Source: Rostrohypoxylon terebratum (taxonomy: Eukaryota > Ascomycota > Sordariomycetes > Xylariales > Hypoxylaceae). From it: a DNA stretch of 64,000 nucleotides. Shown here one piece after another: positions 1 through 12,042 of the stretch. Numbering within the stretch: the first letter of the stretch is position 1; each line of letters begins with the position of its first letter. The position numbers and the translations under genes are program-made. The notes beneath the pieces were generated by a model, which did not search any database, was not told the origin of the DNA, and was given only the letters and a program-made list of their open reading frames with translations. Location: the NCBI GenBank assembly GCA_022497145.1, contig MU385892.1, forward strand, positions 206,507 through 270,506, read 5' to 3'.

Positions 1-2258
1 GAAATGCGAGGGGCTCGTGATACCTTCGACTTTCTCAAGATCCCTGCCCGTTGCCAAGCGAGAGGGGACTACAACGGGTTTAGCCTATCCCGTTGTAGAG
101 AATGTGCCTTTTTTTCCTCCCCCTGTTGTGCAGCTGTTGTGGTATCGTTCCTCACCAAGTTCATCAAGGGCTGACAAGGGATAAAAGATCCCGTTCAGCT
201 AAATCTGCACCATGAACGGATATGCATGTATGTACCAAATCACTGCATGGAACACCTACCAGATTTGCGTTGATAACAGCGCCGACCAATAGCGCGATAG
301 GTAATTTTTGCCCGCCTTTTTGGGACACACCCCATCCTGTGTGTGCTTGACCCTTGGCGCTGCCGACAGCCGAGAAGCCACTCCACACAACAGAATCGCT
401 TTGGCAGCACGCCAACCTGCCAACCTGCTAGCCTGCCCATGATGTCCACATTGTTGGCCCTGTTCATCTTGTCCCTGGATCATCATGCCCAAATCTATGT
501 TTGGCAGGACTCAAGACAAAATCGTACGATTGCAAAAAGTCAGGCCACTTCTATACGGTATTCTCGAGAGCTGGATATATAAACTCGAGGGAGCCGTCAT
601 GCCATTGCTATGAGATCTCGTCGTATGATCGATCTCACTTTTTCGTCTTTCCGGTTTCCTTGAGCCTTCGAATCTCGCCAAGTGGTGAAGAAATGCGGCT
701 CAACGTGCTCCTTGATGCTGGGGTAAGATGCACTGGCCTGGCTCTCACTTTCCCATACCAATTTCAGATTGCCCACCCATTATTATACGAGCACTGGAAG
801 CAAGATCAGTTACTGCCATACCCAAGTGTCATACTCCCTATATCAACTTGAAGAACGCCCTCGTATCACAGCCGAAGCCATAGTTACGGCGAGGCTGCCT
901 CACAGTCGATCGTCCTGTGGCTAGTCACCTCGTTGCGGCAAAACAGATTCTTCTTGTGCTACGGTCTCACTAGAGACCTTCGGGTAAAGATCATAGAGAG
1001 GTCGGTACTGATCGCAAAGGCTGAAGCTCGAAAAGACGCCACAAATTTCAGATATTTGATGAGAACACTACGCCTCAAGGTGGTGAAGCAATCGCCTCGA
1101 AAAACGATTTGAGGTCGTTTCGAGTGCCTGCCGTACTCATAGCCTTGCAGTCTTGGTTGATGAAACGGCTATTAGAGCCTCAAAACTCTCAAACTAAGTG
1201 TGTAACCCTTCAAACGTTAGCGTATGAACCCGAGCTCGTAAGTGATGCATACCATGCAGAACACCCCTGTATCTATCACTAGGTTGGTAGTAACAGGCCA
1301 ATAGAATCCCTGCAATATGTTAGTCTTGCACTATTAAGGTTGAGCCAAGCTTCGAGCCCTGGCCGATGCTGTGTCTGTGCGTCCGGCTTTGTCTCGGATT
1401 TGTTTAGAATCTAGATGTTGTTGAAGTACCTACCTAACCTACCTACATAGTAGTACGTCGTCCGAACCTTAAAGACAAATACATCACTTAACTTCAGATG
1501 CTCCAAGGTCGAGTTCAACCTTGATGGGCTTCCGTACTATTATACGATCATCTTCCGAGGATCTGGGTCATCATATGGCTGTACGATGAGTTCGAGTGCT
1601 TTTCTGTAGAGTCCGTCATGTGTTGTTGGATGACTGCCCGAAATGTCATACCATCTCATCTCGCTCTAAAAAGTTCCGTGTCGCAAGTCGAAGACAGATC
1701 CAACCTCTCGTTAGCACCCTTTTCTTTAGGCGAGAATGGTCTCATTCAAGGAACATCTCTAGTCATTCTGTGAATACTCTCGATAGAGCACATGCTTCCT
1801 AAAATTGACATGTGAAAAAGAGGTATAGAGAATGTGTGAGAACCATTCTGAGCGGCGTGGGTTGTTATGATATATGTCTTATGGAAACTGGTGGGTCGCT
1901 TTACTGAATGATGGAATAGGTCCGACGACGTGACGGTACTCAAGCGTATTGTTTCGAGGTGTTGCGCTTCTACCTTGATATAGGCTAGACACTATGCTAT
2001 TAGTAGAATCTAGCACACCAAGCATCTCACGATGATATCATCGGAGTTAAGGGATGATGTTGATAACGCATATGTTGTGACGTCTACCAATCTTTCGACC
2101 CACGCAGAACACCAGACTGACGGGTATATATAAACTGGGAAATGCAGTTCGTCGGCTGTGTGTGGCGCTGATATCCGTGTACATTGGCTATTTCGAAGTC
2201 TCGGGCATACGAAAACCGCAGATATCATACTTATCAATAATAAATCAAAACTTACAAG
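1..2258. other. Gene-free stretch
   Basis: I see no convincing gene here. The open frames are short, lack recognisable domains and show no consistent splice structure. The tract around 1430-1455 is rich in ACCTA repeats, a motif that recurs in intergenic DNA across this window. The last part (about 2120-2258), with a TATA-like tatataaa near 2126, probably holds the promoter and 5'UTR of the small gene starting at 2259. Confidence 0.5.
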
Positions 2259-2605
2259 ATGGCGCCCAGATATCAGAAAGGCCAGATGGTCACGTACAAG
2301 CCAGTTGGAGGTAAGTCACATCGAGCCGACAATTAGGGCACTGCTAATATCCATGACAAGGCCCCGATTCGAACACACCAGAGAGTATCGGCAGAATCAA
2401 CGACGTTCTCACCGAGCCGGGAAGACAAGCGGATCGGAATGTCCAGGCTAGCGCGGATAACCCGCGGTACGAGGTCAGTCTCCTTGGATGATATACAGTA
2501 GTCTTCTCCTTTCGACGCTGATATGTTGAGAATCAGATTGTCAACGACAATACCGGGAAAATGACGACGGTTTATGAGGCCAATATTCTCGGCAGGGCCC
2601 ATTGA
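2259..2605 (+). CDS. Small Hva1-type TUDOR-domain protein (77 aa)
   Basis: Three-exon gene too fragmented for a simple ORF scan: exons 2259-2310, 2361-2473 and 2537-2605, with introns of 50 and 63 nt carrying GTAAGT/GTCAGT donors and AG acceptors. The spliced protein is 77 residues. It starts MAPRYQKGQMVTYKPVGG and contains the block VQASADNPRYEIVNDNTGK. This resembles the hypervirulence-associated protein TUDOR domain (Hva1_TUDOR, PF11160), where a KASEDDPRY...TGK-like segment precedes the last strand. The whole protein is that one domain. There is no signal peptide or membrane segment, so it should be cytosolic or nuclear. Its molecular function is unknown; a chromatin or peptide-binding role would only follow from the fold name. 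The splice model is supported by an unbroken domain across both junctions. Confidence 0.72.
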
Positions 2606-3644
2606 AAGGAGACTTCCCTGACCCAGCTTCTTAAATTTATAGATATGATTTTCGTTTGTTATTTCGACTGGAATGCTGGATTGTCGTCAACAAGTCTCGT
2701 AGAGTATAATATAATACTCGTCGTCCAAAAAACAAATCCACAGCATTGAGTCATGGTGATTGGCCAACCAGAATGAACAGTTCCGATTATCCCGCTTCTT
2801 TGTGTGTTTGCTGTCGGCAGAATACCCAGGAAAACAATGGAGATGCATATCGGTGGATAGGAGAAAAGGGACGACAGAATCTTCAGCGCTTGACGTTTTC
2901 TTTTTTTTCTCTTAGTGCACGACTCAAATCGCTACTTCCTAGACTTCCAGGATTTCGAGGTCAATATAAGGTTATAAAGTTGATACTGCGATAACCGAGA
3001 AGTTGGAGGTGAAAGAGCAAGTCGGCGTTGATTCTAAAGGCAAGTTCAGGTACGCGTATTTGCGTCATATGGCGCAGAAAATTGGCACCTAACGGGAATA
3101 GTGGGGACATTTGCTGAAGTTAAATTGATTTTTTGGTGCTTGGCGCCAGGCCCCAGCCACTTCTGCCACGTTTACCCAGCCCCATTGCATTACGTCGCAG
3201 GGTGCAGATGCCCAGTGACTGAGGGACAATAGGTCACGACTCACAATACACCGCAGTAGACAACTTAGCGCTAAATTGCGGGTGGAGGGTGCCAGACGGT
3301 AGTGAACTACTGGACCTAAGGACCTAAGTCACCTAATCCACCTAATCACCTCCAGGGCTAAGTAAAGTCGGTGCCTCCTTCAAGGCTACCGAATATTAGG
3401 AAATACAAAGTCGATCTTCACACATGCATTTCCATTTCCATTTTCATTTCCAACAATTTCTCAACAGCGCCTGCGCAAATTCCAGAGAACGCCTCCCCCT
3501 AGATTACTCTGCACTCGGAATTCCCCTGGATTGTATATAATCTGGTAAAGAGAAAATATTACCAGCCTGTCATTCCCTCTCTATCCCCAGATCTGCGTCT
3601 CTCGTTAGATACAACCCTGTCCACACTATTCATGCGAGCCCAAC
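2606..3644. other. Intergenic; upstream region of the myosin gene
   Basis: No gene is seen. Short frames at 2746-2994 lack domain similarity. Around 3310-3352 the element ACCTAA occurs four times in imperfect tandem. The tract next to the myosin start (3430-3640) is rich in C/T, as expected for a fungal promoter and 5'UTR. Confidence 0.5.
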
Positions 3645-6600
3645 ATGGTGAGATTTTATACACCGACAAAACCAACATCTCCATACTAATCATTGCGTGC
3701 GTGCGATCGTAGGGTATAAGTAGACGACCGAAGGATAAGTCAGGCGGAGCATCCCGCAGTGGCGGCGCAGGAGCGCATGATGGGGGTGCTAGACCTAAGA
3801 AAGCCACATTCGAGACCAGCAAGAAGAAGGAGATAGGAGTTTCCGACCTGACCCTACTTAGCAAAGTATCAAATGAAGCAATAAACGAAAACCTAAAGAA
3901 GCGGTTCGAAGGCCGCGAGATCTACACATATATTGGCCATGTCTTGGTTTCCGTTAACCCCTTTAGGGACCTCGGTATCTACACCGACCAAGTCCTCGAA
4001 TCCTACAAGGGCAAGAACCGATTAGAGATGCCCCCCCACGTCTTCGCGATCGCCGAGTCTGCATATTATAACATGAAGGCATACCATGACAACCAATGTG
4101 TCATCATCTCAGGAGAGTCGGGAGCTGGCAAGACTGAGGCTGCCAAGCGGATCATGCAATATATCGCAAACGTATCGGGCGGCGAGAGCGGAGAGATCAA
4201 GCAGATCAAGGACATGGTGCTGGCAACCAACCCGCTACTCGAATCTTTTGGAAATGCGAAGACGTTAAGGAACAACAACTCGTCACGTTTCGGAAAGTAT
4301 TTACAAATACATTTCAACTCCAACGGAGAACCCGTAGGAGCAGATATCACAAATTATCTACTGGAGAAGACGCGAGTCGTCGGTCAGATTACAAATGAGC
4401 GAAACTTCCACATCTTCTACCAGTTCGCCAAGGGTGCCTCCGAGAACTACAGGTCTACCTTCGGCGTTCAAAAACCAGAGACATATGCCTACCTTAGCAG
4501 GTCAAAGTGTTTCAATGTTGATGGTATAGACGATCTAGCCGACTTCAGAGAAACTCTAGAAGCTATGAAGATCATTGGCCTTTCACAAGGTGAGCAGGAT
4601 GAGGTATTCCGCATGTTAGCCGCCATCTTATGGACTGGAAACATGCATTTCGTCGAGGGCGACGACGGATATGCTGCCGTCGCAGACCAATCCGTCGTTG
4701 ACTTCCTCGCATATCTGCTCGAAGTTCAACCGGCCGCGCTTATTAAAGGTATCACCATTCGTATCTTGACTCCGAGAAGTGGTGAAATAATCGAGTCGCC
4801 GGCCAATGCAGCCCAAGCAAACGCGACCAAAGATGCGCTTGCTATGGCTATCTATTATAACCTTTTTGACTGGATCGTTGGAAGAATCAACCAATCTCTT
4901 CAAGCACGACAAGCGACAGCCAACAATATCGGAATTTTGGATATCTACGGTTTCGAAATCTTCGAAAAGAACAGCTTCGAGCAACTTTGTATTAATTACG
5001 TAAACGAGAAGCTCCAGCAAATTTTTATCCAGCTAACCCTCAAAGCCGAGCAAGAAGAATACGCGCGGGAACAAATCCAGTGGACCCCTATCAAGTATTT
5101 TGATAACAAGGTTGTGTGTGATCTGATCGAGCAAATTAGGCCTCCCGGTATCTTCTCTGCTCTGAAGGATGCTACCAAGACGGCTCACGCCGACCCCGCT
5201 GCTTGTGACCGTACTTTCATGCAGAGCATCAACGGCATGTCAAACGCCCACCTCACTCCCCGCCAAGGAAGTTTCATTATCAAGCACTACGCCGGCGATG
5301 TTAGTTACACTGTCGACGGAATCACTGATAAAAACAAGGATCAACTTCTAAAGGGCGTCCAGAACTTGTTCCAGCAGAGTTCAAACCGGTTCATCCACAC
5401 CTTGTTCCCTCACTCGGTAGACCAGGATAACCGCAAGCAACCTCCAACAGCAGGTGATAGAATCAGGACATCCGCGAACGCTCTCGTGGAAACTCTCATG
5501 AAGTGCCAGCCTTCGTATATTCGGACAATCAAGCCAAACGAGAACAAGTCACCTACCGAGTACAATGTGCCAAATGTTCTACATCAAATCAAGTACCTCG
5601 GTCTGCAAGAGAACGTGAGGATCCGACGTGCCGGTTTCGCCTATCGTCAATCATTTGAGAAGTTTGTCGAGCGGTTCTTTTTGTTGTCTCCAGCTACGTC
5701 TTACGCGGGCGAGTATACTTGGTCGGGGACCGAAGAAGCAGCGGTGAAGCAGATTTTGAAGGACACCAGTATTCCGAAAGAGGAATGGCAGTTGGGTGTC
5801 ACAAAAGCCTTCATCAAATCACCCGAGACCCTATTTGCTCTAGAGACGATGCGAGACCGATACTGGCATAATATGGCCACCCGTATCCAACGAATGTGGA
5901 GAGCATACCTAGCTTACCGCGCGGAATCGGCGACTCGAATTCAACGATTCTGGCGAAAGAAGAGAGTAGGTGCTGAATATCTGCAGCTGCGAGACCAGGG
6001 TCATAAGGTTCTTGGAGGGGCCAAAGAACGTCGGCGATTCAGTCTACTGGGTTCTCGGCGATTCTTGGGAGATTATCTAGGAATTAACGCCTCAAACGGT
6101 CCCGGATCTCAAATTCGAAGCGCCATACAATTGTCAAGCAACGAGAAGGCTCTCTTCTCCTGTCGTGGAGAGGTCCTAGAGGCCAAGTTCGGCCGATCAA
6201 GTAAACCCAGCCCTCGAACTCTCGTTGTTACCAATAGCAAGTTCTACATCGTGGCACAAGCACTGGTCAATCACCAAGTCCAGATAATAGTAGAACGACA
6301 AATACCCCTGGGAGCCATAAAATTCATCGGAACTTCGACAAGCCGCGACGACTGGTTCTCGTTAGGGGTCGGGTCACCGCAAGAACCTGACCCATTGCTG
6401 AACTGCCTTCTGAAGACGGAACTTTTTACACAGATGCAACGAGCGATGCCCGGTGGTTTCAACCTTAAAATTGCCGATTCGATAGAATATGCCAAGAAAC
6501 CCGGTAAGATGCAAATCGTTAAGGTCCTGAAGGACTCGCAGCAAAGCGTAGACTTCTACAAGAGCGGAGCCATCCACACTCAGCCCGGAGAGTCACCATC

Positions 6601-7463
6601 GTCGGTGTCGAAGCCGACACCAAAGGGCAAGCCGGTGCCACCCCGACCGATTACTCGAGGCAAACTTATCAAGCCCGGTGGTCCCGGCGGTAGACCATCT
6701 CGAATTACGCAGGCCCGCCCAAGCACCACCAAGCGCGGACCGGCCGCAGTTCAAACTCCAAGACCAATCCCAACGCCTACCGCATCCGTCACAAGCAGTG
6801 TCGTAAGCAGCACCGTCAGCAGTAACATTTCTAGCCATGTTTCTAGCCATGTTTCTAGCCATACCCGTAACAAGGGCTCAACATCGTCCGTCCGTGCACC
6901 CCCTCCACCGCCACCAGCCGGATCTCCAGCAAAGGGCAAGATCACCGCCAAGGTCCTGTACGACTTCGCCGGACAACGGGAGAACGAGCTTTCCGTCAAG
7001 GCAGGCGACATCATCGAAATCGTTCAGAAAGAAAACAACGGTGAGTAATTACGCATGATTTTTCCAACAAAAACATTACTAACTAGAAATCGTAGGCTGG
7101 TGGTTAGCCAAAAACCCTAGCGGACAGGCATGGGTCCCCGCAGCATACGTCGAGGAACAAGCGGCCGCCCCTCCACCCCCGGCGCCAGCTCCAGCTCCCC
7201 GCGCCCCGCCACCCCCACCTAGCCAGAACGGCGCCGCGGCGCGCAGCAAGCCTACCCCTCCGCAACCCCCAGCCAAGCGTCCGACGACAGGCAGGAAACC
7301 CGCTCCGCCGCCGCAACCGCGCGACTCGGGTATGAGCCTCAACGCGAACGGCGGCTCGGATAGTAGCCGAAGCACGACGCCGACGCTTGCGGGATCCCTA
7401 GCTGATGCGCTGTTGGCGAGGAAGAACGCTATGCAGAAGAGGGAGGATGATGATGACTGGTAG
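3645..7463 (+). CDS. myoA: Class I myosin (MyoA/Myo5 type), 1232 aa
   Basis: Actin-based motor of endocytic actin patches and hyphal tips. Exons are 3645-3647 (only the start ATG), 3713-7040 and 7096-7463; introns are 65 and 55 nt. Order of domains: short basic N-terminus (MGISRRPKDK); motor domain with P-loop GESGAGKTE at about residue 135; two IQ motifs (TRIQRMWRAY and TRIQRFWRKK, about 720-755); TH1 membrane-binding tail (about 780-960); proline-rich TH2 with VSSHVSSHVSS-type repeats; SH3 (about 1080-1135, split by intron 2 at NNG/GWW); a second proline-rich segment; and an acidic end EDDDDW of the Arp2/3-binding type. Length and order match filamentous-fungal class I myosins. The TEDS position, counted 16 residues before DALAM, is Glu359. 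It converges on pfa4; the stop codons are about 460 bp apart. Confidence 0.96.
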
Positions 7464-7919
7464 AATGGCGTGGTTAAGCGTCTCGGGCAATTTTGAATAT
7501 AAGCTATGATCTAGATCGCATCGCGGGAGAGACGTGGGGTTCGAGTGACAGGGGAGCAGAGAGCAAGGGCTTGGCAATGCAGTACAGAAATAGTGCAATA
7601 CTACGACACAGCAAACGAATCACGAGCTTGAGAATCCGCAACGGCAAGAATACCTAGGTGAGGTGAGGAGCGGGTTAGATCGATCCAACGAGAAACTTTT
7701 CCCGGATTCATGTTTGAAGTAGACAGCGATAAGAAAGGAGGAGAGAGGGGCAGAGATATAGCCGCCTTATACATATGATATAGTAGAACGCTTACGTTGT
7801 TTAGAAAGACGAGTAGAGCAGAGCAGAGAGGAGAGGAGAGAAGATAAGTTGATGAAATTAAATTTACGTTTATTTTTGATCTGTTCTGTGATACCTAAGT
7901 TCTAAGTCTTAAGTACTAC
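7464..7919. other. Convergent 3' intergenic region
   Basis: Shared 3' flank of myosin (+) and pfa4 (-). It contains a purine-rich tract (about 7735-7850, gagagag-type) and AT-rich DNA near 7855-7880 suitable for polyadenylation signals. No gene is seen. Confidence 0.45.
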
Positions 7920-9464
7920 CTACTTGGGCGGCTTCCTGCGCTTCAATTTCCCCGTGCGTATTAACTCGCCCAGAGGGATCTCGTCTTCCTCTGGATAAGG
8001 CGCCGCCTCTTGTTCCCTTACGACGGGTACTTCGTCAAATTCCGCGTCTGAGTCGACTCCATAATCACCCAGATGCTCGCCATCGGCGTTTACCCAGCCA
8101 GACTTTCCCTCATCGACTACAACCGCCGCGCCTGGACCAGGGCGTTGCACACCCGTGCTCTGACCACGCGGGTTCGCCTCATCCACGAAATCGTAGTCCT
8201 CAAGCGGCATCTCCTCCAACTCCTCCACAACCCTCGACGCTTCCCATCGGCGCAAGTCCCTCTCCTGACGCTGTCGGAACGCCTCTCGATCTATGTTCGG
8301 GTTCGGCACGCCGTACGCGAACTCTTGTCTCAGCGCTTGGTCGGTCTCGCGCTGGCGCTGGCGCCAGACACGCGCGTTGCGGACCTTTTCCGGGTCGGCC
8401 GGGGGCCACATGCCCTCGCGGTCGTTGAGGCCGTTTTCTTCGTACTCCCAGCCCGTGCGTACACCCCCCTCTCCACCCGACTCCGCAGAATCCGAGTACG
8501 GATACGGCGCGACCCGCGGACTTCCAGCGAAAGGCATGAACCACAGTAGCGGGTTACGCGTGCCCATCGCCGCGGCCATATTCACGAAGATGCCGATATC
8601 GTAGGGGAACTCGATGGGGTCGACGGAGAGGTGCGGGGCGTCGCGGTCGCCGCCGGGGGCGCGCTCGCCCGAGGCCCACCAGGAGGACTCGTCGCCGGAG
8701 CTGGCGTACCTGCGCTCGAGCGTCGCCTCGTGGCGTTCGATCTCCCAGCTCTCTATCATCGTCGTGTTGAACAGCCACCCCTTCACCGTCGTGATCAGCA
8801 AGATCCCCAGCGCCAGACTCGTCAGCCCGGACGCGAACGTGAAGATCGTCAGCCACGCTAGCTGCGGCATCGTCGGGCCGAGGTACGAGGGGAGGTGGCG
8901 GGATTCGTAGAGCCCGTAGAAGCGCTGGAAGAGGAGGGAGAGGAGCGTCCAGAGGGAGAGGTTGGTGAAGACGAGGAAGCGGAGGAAGTGCGGGAAGGTT
9001 TGCAGCGAGACGCAGTTGCCGGTCCACGGACAGTGGTGGTCCATCTTGGGGATGCAGCGGCGACAGGTGCGACAGTGGTGCGAGCGTGGGGGTTTCGGGG
9101 CGCTGCATTTTCGGCACCAGCGACGGATTGGCGATCGTCCTGCTTCCGCTCCTCCTGTTGTTTCTTCGGGCTCTTCTTCCGCATCCGAGCCGACGGCTTT
9201 GTCCTTGTGCTTCCTCTTTACGTCCGGCGGGAAGACGTACCGGCCGGGATCGACGGTACAGGCTTTATAGTACGAGTACCATAGACACAGAAGTAGCCCG
9301 TTGAAGACGTACTTCTCGGTGGGGGTCAGCGGACCCGGTGGCAGGTCTGGGGCATTTGCGAACAGCCATTGCGGCCCGTAGGACTCGAAGGCGATGAGGA
9401 GGCATACGGCGAGGACGGCGAGTCGTTGGAGCGACGGCTCTACGTTGCCGATTAGAAAAGCCAT
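7920..9464 (-). CDS. pfa4: DHHC palmitoyltransferase Pfa4 (514 aa)
   Basis: Membrane S-acyltransferase that attaches palmitate to cysteines of client proteins. In yeast, Pfa4 acts in the ER and palmitoylates the chitin synthase Chs3, which is family knowledge. Intronless. Two N-terminal hydrophobic segments (about 11-30 and 52-68) are followed by the cysteine-rich domain: CRKCSAPKPPRSHHCRTC, then CIPK, then catalytic MDHHCPWTGNC (DHHC at about 142-145). Two more membrane segments follow (about 160-185 and 200-230). The tail after residue 250 is long, acidic and low in complexity. The start at MAFLIGNVEP places the first membrane segment immediately, as in other Pfa4 proteins. The long C-terminal half is poorly conserved and could tolerate alternative ends, but the single frame stays open to 7920. 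Confidence 0.93.
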   Translation of the reverse strand: MAFLIGNVEPSLQRLAVLAVCLLIAFESYGPQWLFANAPDLPPGPLTPTEKYVFNGLLLCLWYSYYKACTVDPGRYVFPPDVKRKHKDKAVGSDAEEEPEETTGGAEAGRSPIRRWCRKCSAPKPPRSHHCRTCRRCIPKMDHHCPWTGNCVSLQTFPHFLRFLVFTNLSLWTLLSLLFQRFYGLYESRHLPSYLGPTMPQLAWLTIFTFASGLTSLALGILLITTVKGWLFNTTMIESWEIERHEATLERRYASSGDESSWWASGERAPGGDRDAPHLSVDPIEFPYDIGIFVNMAAAMGTRNPLLWFMPFAGSPRVAPYPYSDSAESGGEGGVRTGWEYEENGLNDREGMWPPADPEKVRNARVWRQRQRETDQALRQEFAYGVPNPNIDREAFRQRQERDLRRWEASRVVEELEEMPLEDYDFVDEANPRGQSTGVQRPGPGAAVVVDEGKSGWVNADGEHLGDYGVDSDAEFDEVPVVREQEAAPYPEEDEIPLGELIRTGKLKRRKPPK

Positions 9465-10330
9465 AATTAGACGACTAGCGAGTAGCTTAGGCCATCTGAA
9501 TTTAGGCGAATGGGTGATTCGTTGATGACGATGGAGGATTTGGATTTGGACTGGGTCTGACTTGGGACTGACAAGGTTAGGCTAAAAGACGACGCGGTCC
9601 CACACGCTCGGGCGCGACGTCACTTACGCAGGAACTTGCAGGGATTATTGAAGTCTAAATACGAATTATGTAATGTGATTATTTAAGCATCGTAGTTATG
9701 TAAGCATCGCCTCCAGATGTTCACCACCACTAAGCTCCATGATGTCATGAGGATTATCATTCCGGTATTCATATGCAGGGTCCAAGTTCTACCATCAGAA
9801 GTAAATGTACGGGTAGCAAGTTTCGAGATCCAACCCGCTGCGGAGAATTATTGCCACGTTGCTAGAGAGCCTCCTCAATACGGCAACCGAACCCAGTTCT
9901 TCTCGTATATGTAGACTCCTCTGCCTATGACCCATCAGCATTTATGATATGATTTCTCGGTGTGATGGCTGGTTCTCCAAGCTGCTGTGGTGGAATTCAG
10001 GCCGGTTGGCTTACGAAAGAAAACTAGAGGGCTATTGGGGACATGATTTTGCTCAACCAACACGCAGGGTCATATAATTTCTCCCCAATGTAGCTCTAGA
10101 GCCCACAAGTAGAGAACGAAGATAGTTTAGCTCTGTTCATCAATGCTGATCCCATGGAGGAAGCTCCATAGTTGAGCATTCTATAGTAATATTCTAGCAT
10201 ATATAAGATCATACCCTTTTATTGTTGCGTATTCGACGATGTGCCGAGAAGACTCATCAGCTCCGAATCAAAATCTAGAGCCACCAAAGCAGCACCATCC
10301 CTTCTATCAACAAACTGACTGCGTACTAAA
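9465..10330. other. Divergent promoter region between pfa4 and the CFEM gene
   Basis: No gene. A CRE-like gacgtca lies near 9618, upstream of pfa4. On the + side, tatataag at about 10200 is a plausible TATA box about 130 bp before the CFEM start codon. Confidence 0.45.
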
Positions 10331-10866
10331 ATGCAATTCTACGCCCTCCTCCTAACCCTCCTCTCCGCCCTCGCCCTGGCACATGACGACAACCTCAGCG
10401 AGATAGTGGACGACTTCCCCTCCTGCGCGCTCCCCTGCTTCGCCAGCAGCGCCAGCGACAATAACTGCAAGACGACAGATTTCAGTTGTATATGCGGGAA
10501 GCAGGTCGACATAAACGTCAAGATGGGCAGCTGTCTATCTGATAACTGCCCGAAGCCTTCTAGCTTGAGTATGTGCCCTGTTTGCCGGCTTTGTGAATAT
10601 GGGAAGGCTGCTAGTGGTGGTGTGAAGTACGCTTGTGCTAACGAGTACCGCGAATAGATGTCGGTGGAAAACTAGACGACCTATGCGACAGATGGGATGA
10701 CCACCCGAGCTCGACCGAAGTAGCAGCTGCTACGAGCGCGCTGGCGTCGCATGTCACAGTTGCCATCGCGGCTGCCTCGTCGACTAGTTCACCTGAGGGA
10801 GCGGCAGCAAATTTGGAACCCCGTATTGTCATGGTGGGAGCTGTGGCTGTTATGCTGGTGATTTAG
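10331..10866 (+). CDS. CFEM-domain, probably GPI-anchored cell-surface protein (148 aa)
   Basis: Secreted fungal surface protein. CFEM proteins bind heme or act in wall integrity and host interaction; the role of this one is unknown. Exons 10331-10568 and 10658-10866; the 89-nt intron has GTATGT, branch GCTAAC and TAG. Reading through the intron gives a shorter 108-residue product that lacks the last CFEM cysteine, so the spliced model is preferred. The protein has a signal peptide (MQFYALLLTLLSALALA). It then has eight cysteines in CFEM order: CALPC, NNC, FSCIC, GSC, DNC and, after the junction, LDDLCDRW. An Ala/Ser/Thr-rich linker leads to a hydrophobic end (IVMVGAVAVMLVI), typical of a GPI-attachment signal. 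Confidence 0.88.
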
Positions 10867-11482
10867 ATGGGTTACACGTGAAACGGATACGGCTTGGATT
10901 AAAACATAATGATTGACGAGGTATAGGAATGAAGGCGTTATGATGGCTTACTATGAATTGGATAAATACTAGAAAAAAATATGATTAGCTGGGTTTCAAT
11001 GGTTTCAAATCACTTTGCACAGGTTGAAGGTCTTGATGTGTATTGTTCTTTTTCATGTGATTCAAGATTCGGACTCATGTGCCATATTGTATTAACAAAG
11101 CTCGAAAGCTTACTCGAGGACATTCTTCGTATACAGAGAAGGTGGGTGATTTGAACGTGTACATTAAAGAGCTTCCATGTCCACAATTTCAACTTCTCGT
11201 TACATCGTCCCACGAGTGGTATCTGATCATACACCTAGCCAGTACCCATCTTTCATTAGACGCAGATGTCCACTGGAAGTTCATCTGATATGACTGAATG
11301 ATACGTTAGCAAAGACCTCTAGAGAGTAGAGAAATACTAATCACATACCCATTTGAACGTATTTCGCATGCCGACATGTCTTATTATTCTGGCGACATAT
11401 CGGCTAAGGCCAGTATGTGACTAGACATCACTTATGCTCCGAATATTATCCATGAATGAGGTTGGTTTTGGTAGCCTTCGGA
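10867..11482. other. Intergenic, convergent 3' flanks
   Basis: 3' flanks of the CFEM gene (+) and the Y14 gene (-). The sequence is AT-rich with no supported ORF; the open frames at 11010-11288 lack similarity to anything I recognise. Confidence 0.45.
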
Positions 11483-12042
11483 TCACTCCACGTCACCATC
11501 CATGTGGCCCTCGGGGCTACGGCTACGGCTGCGACCTCGTCCGCGATGCGATTGTCGAGGTCCCCTGTTGGCCTTACCCGGAGGCGGTCGTACAAACGCG
11601 AAGTCGACGCTAATGGCCTGGTCTAGCAGCTTCGTCTGGTGCGCGCCATCGATGGCGGCTCGAGCTTCGTCCAAGGTAGCGTATTCGATGAGAGCGTAGC
11701 CCTGTGTTGGTACCATTGTTAGTATTTTTCTTGGGTAATCCTAGGGAAATAAGGAAGATGAGGGGTGGAGGGGCAGGATGGGCAGGATAATTCTAATCGG
11801 CTTACCTTGACGTAACCGCTTCGACGATCCAAGTTGAGGTGCAGATTCTTGATCTCACCGAAGTCAGCAAACTTGTCGTGAATGGTTTCCTCGTCGGCTT
11901 CCTCGTGGACGTTGGTGACCATGATGATCCAACCCTCGATCGATCGCACGGCTGTGGCCTTGGTGTGGGTTTGCATGTCGCTGACCTTGGCCTGCGTCTG
12001 GGGAGAGCCAGGCTCGTCGATTTCCATCTCGGCGTCTGCCAT
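11483..12042 (-). CDS. Y14: Y14/RBM8A-type exon-junction-complex RNA-binding protein (151 aa)
   Basis: Core exon-junction-complex subunit that pairs with Mago and marks spliced mRNA in the nucleus. Exons 11806-12042 and 11483-11701; the intron (11702-11805, 104 nt) has GTAAGC and CAG. The junction joins RRSGYVK to GYALIEYATLDEA, rebuilding RNP1 of a single RRM (about residues 38-115). The N-terminus MADAEMEIDEP is acidic and the C-terminus is RS/RG-rich (RGRGRSRSRSPE), both as in Y14 proteins. An upstream in-frame ATG near 12171 exists, but its extra residues are not Y14-like, so the start at 12042 is chosen. Confidence in the family is high. It is not a generic RRM protein, because DRRSGYVKGYALIEY matches the Y14 signature. 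Confidence 0.92.

Noticed and set aside
501..851. 116-codon + frame in the first kilobase
   Set aside because: No domain, no signal peptide and no splice partners; base composition is like the surrounding spacer.
8073..9304. Several long frames on both strands over pfa4
   Set aside because: They are antisense or frame-shifted shadows of the GC-rich Pfa4 coding sequence, which carries a clear DHHC domain.
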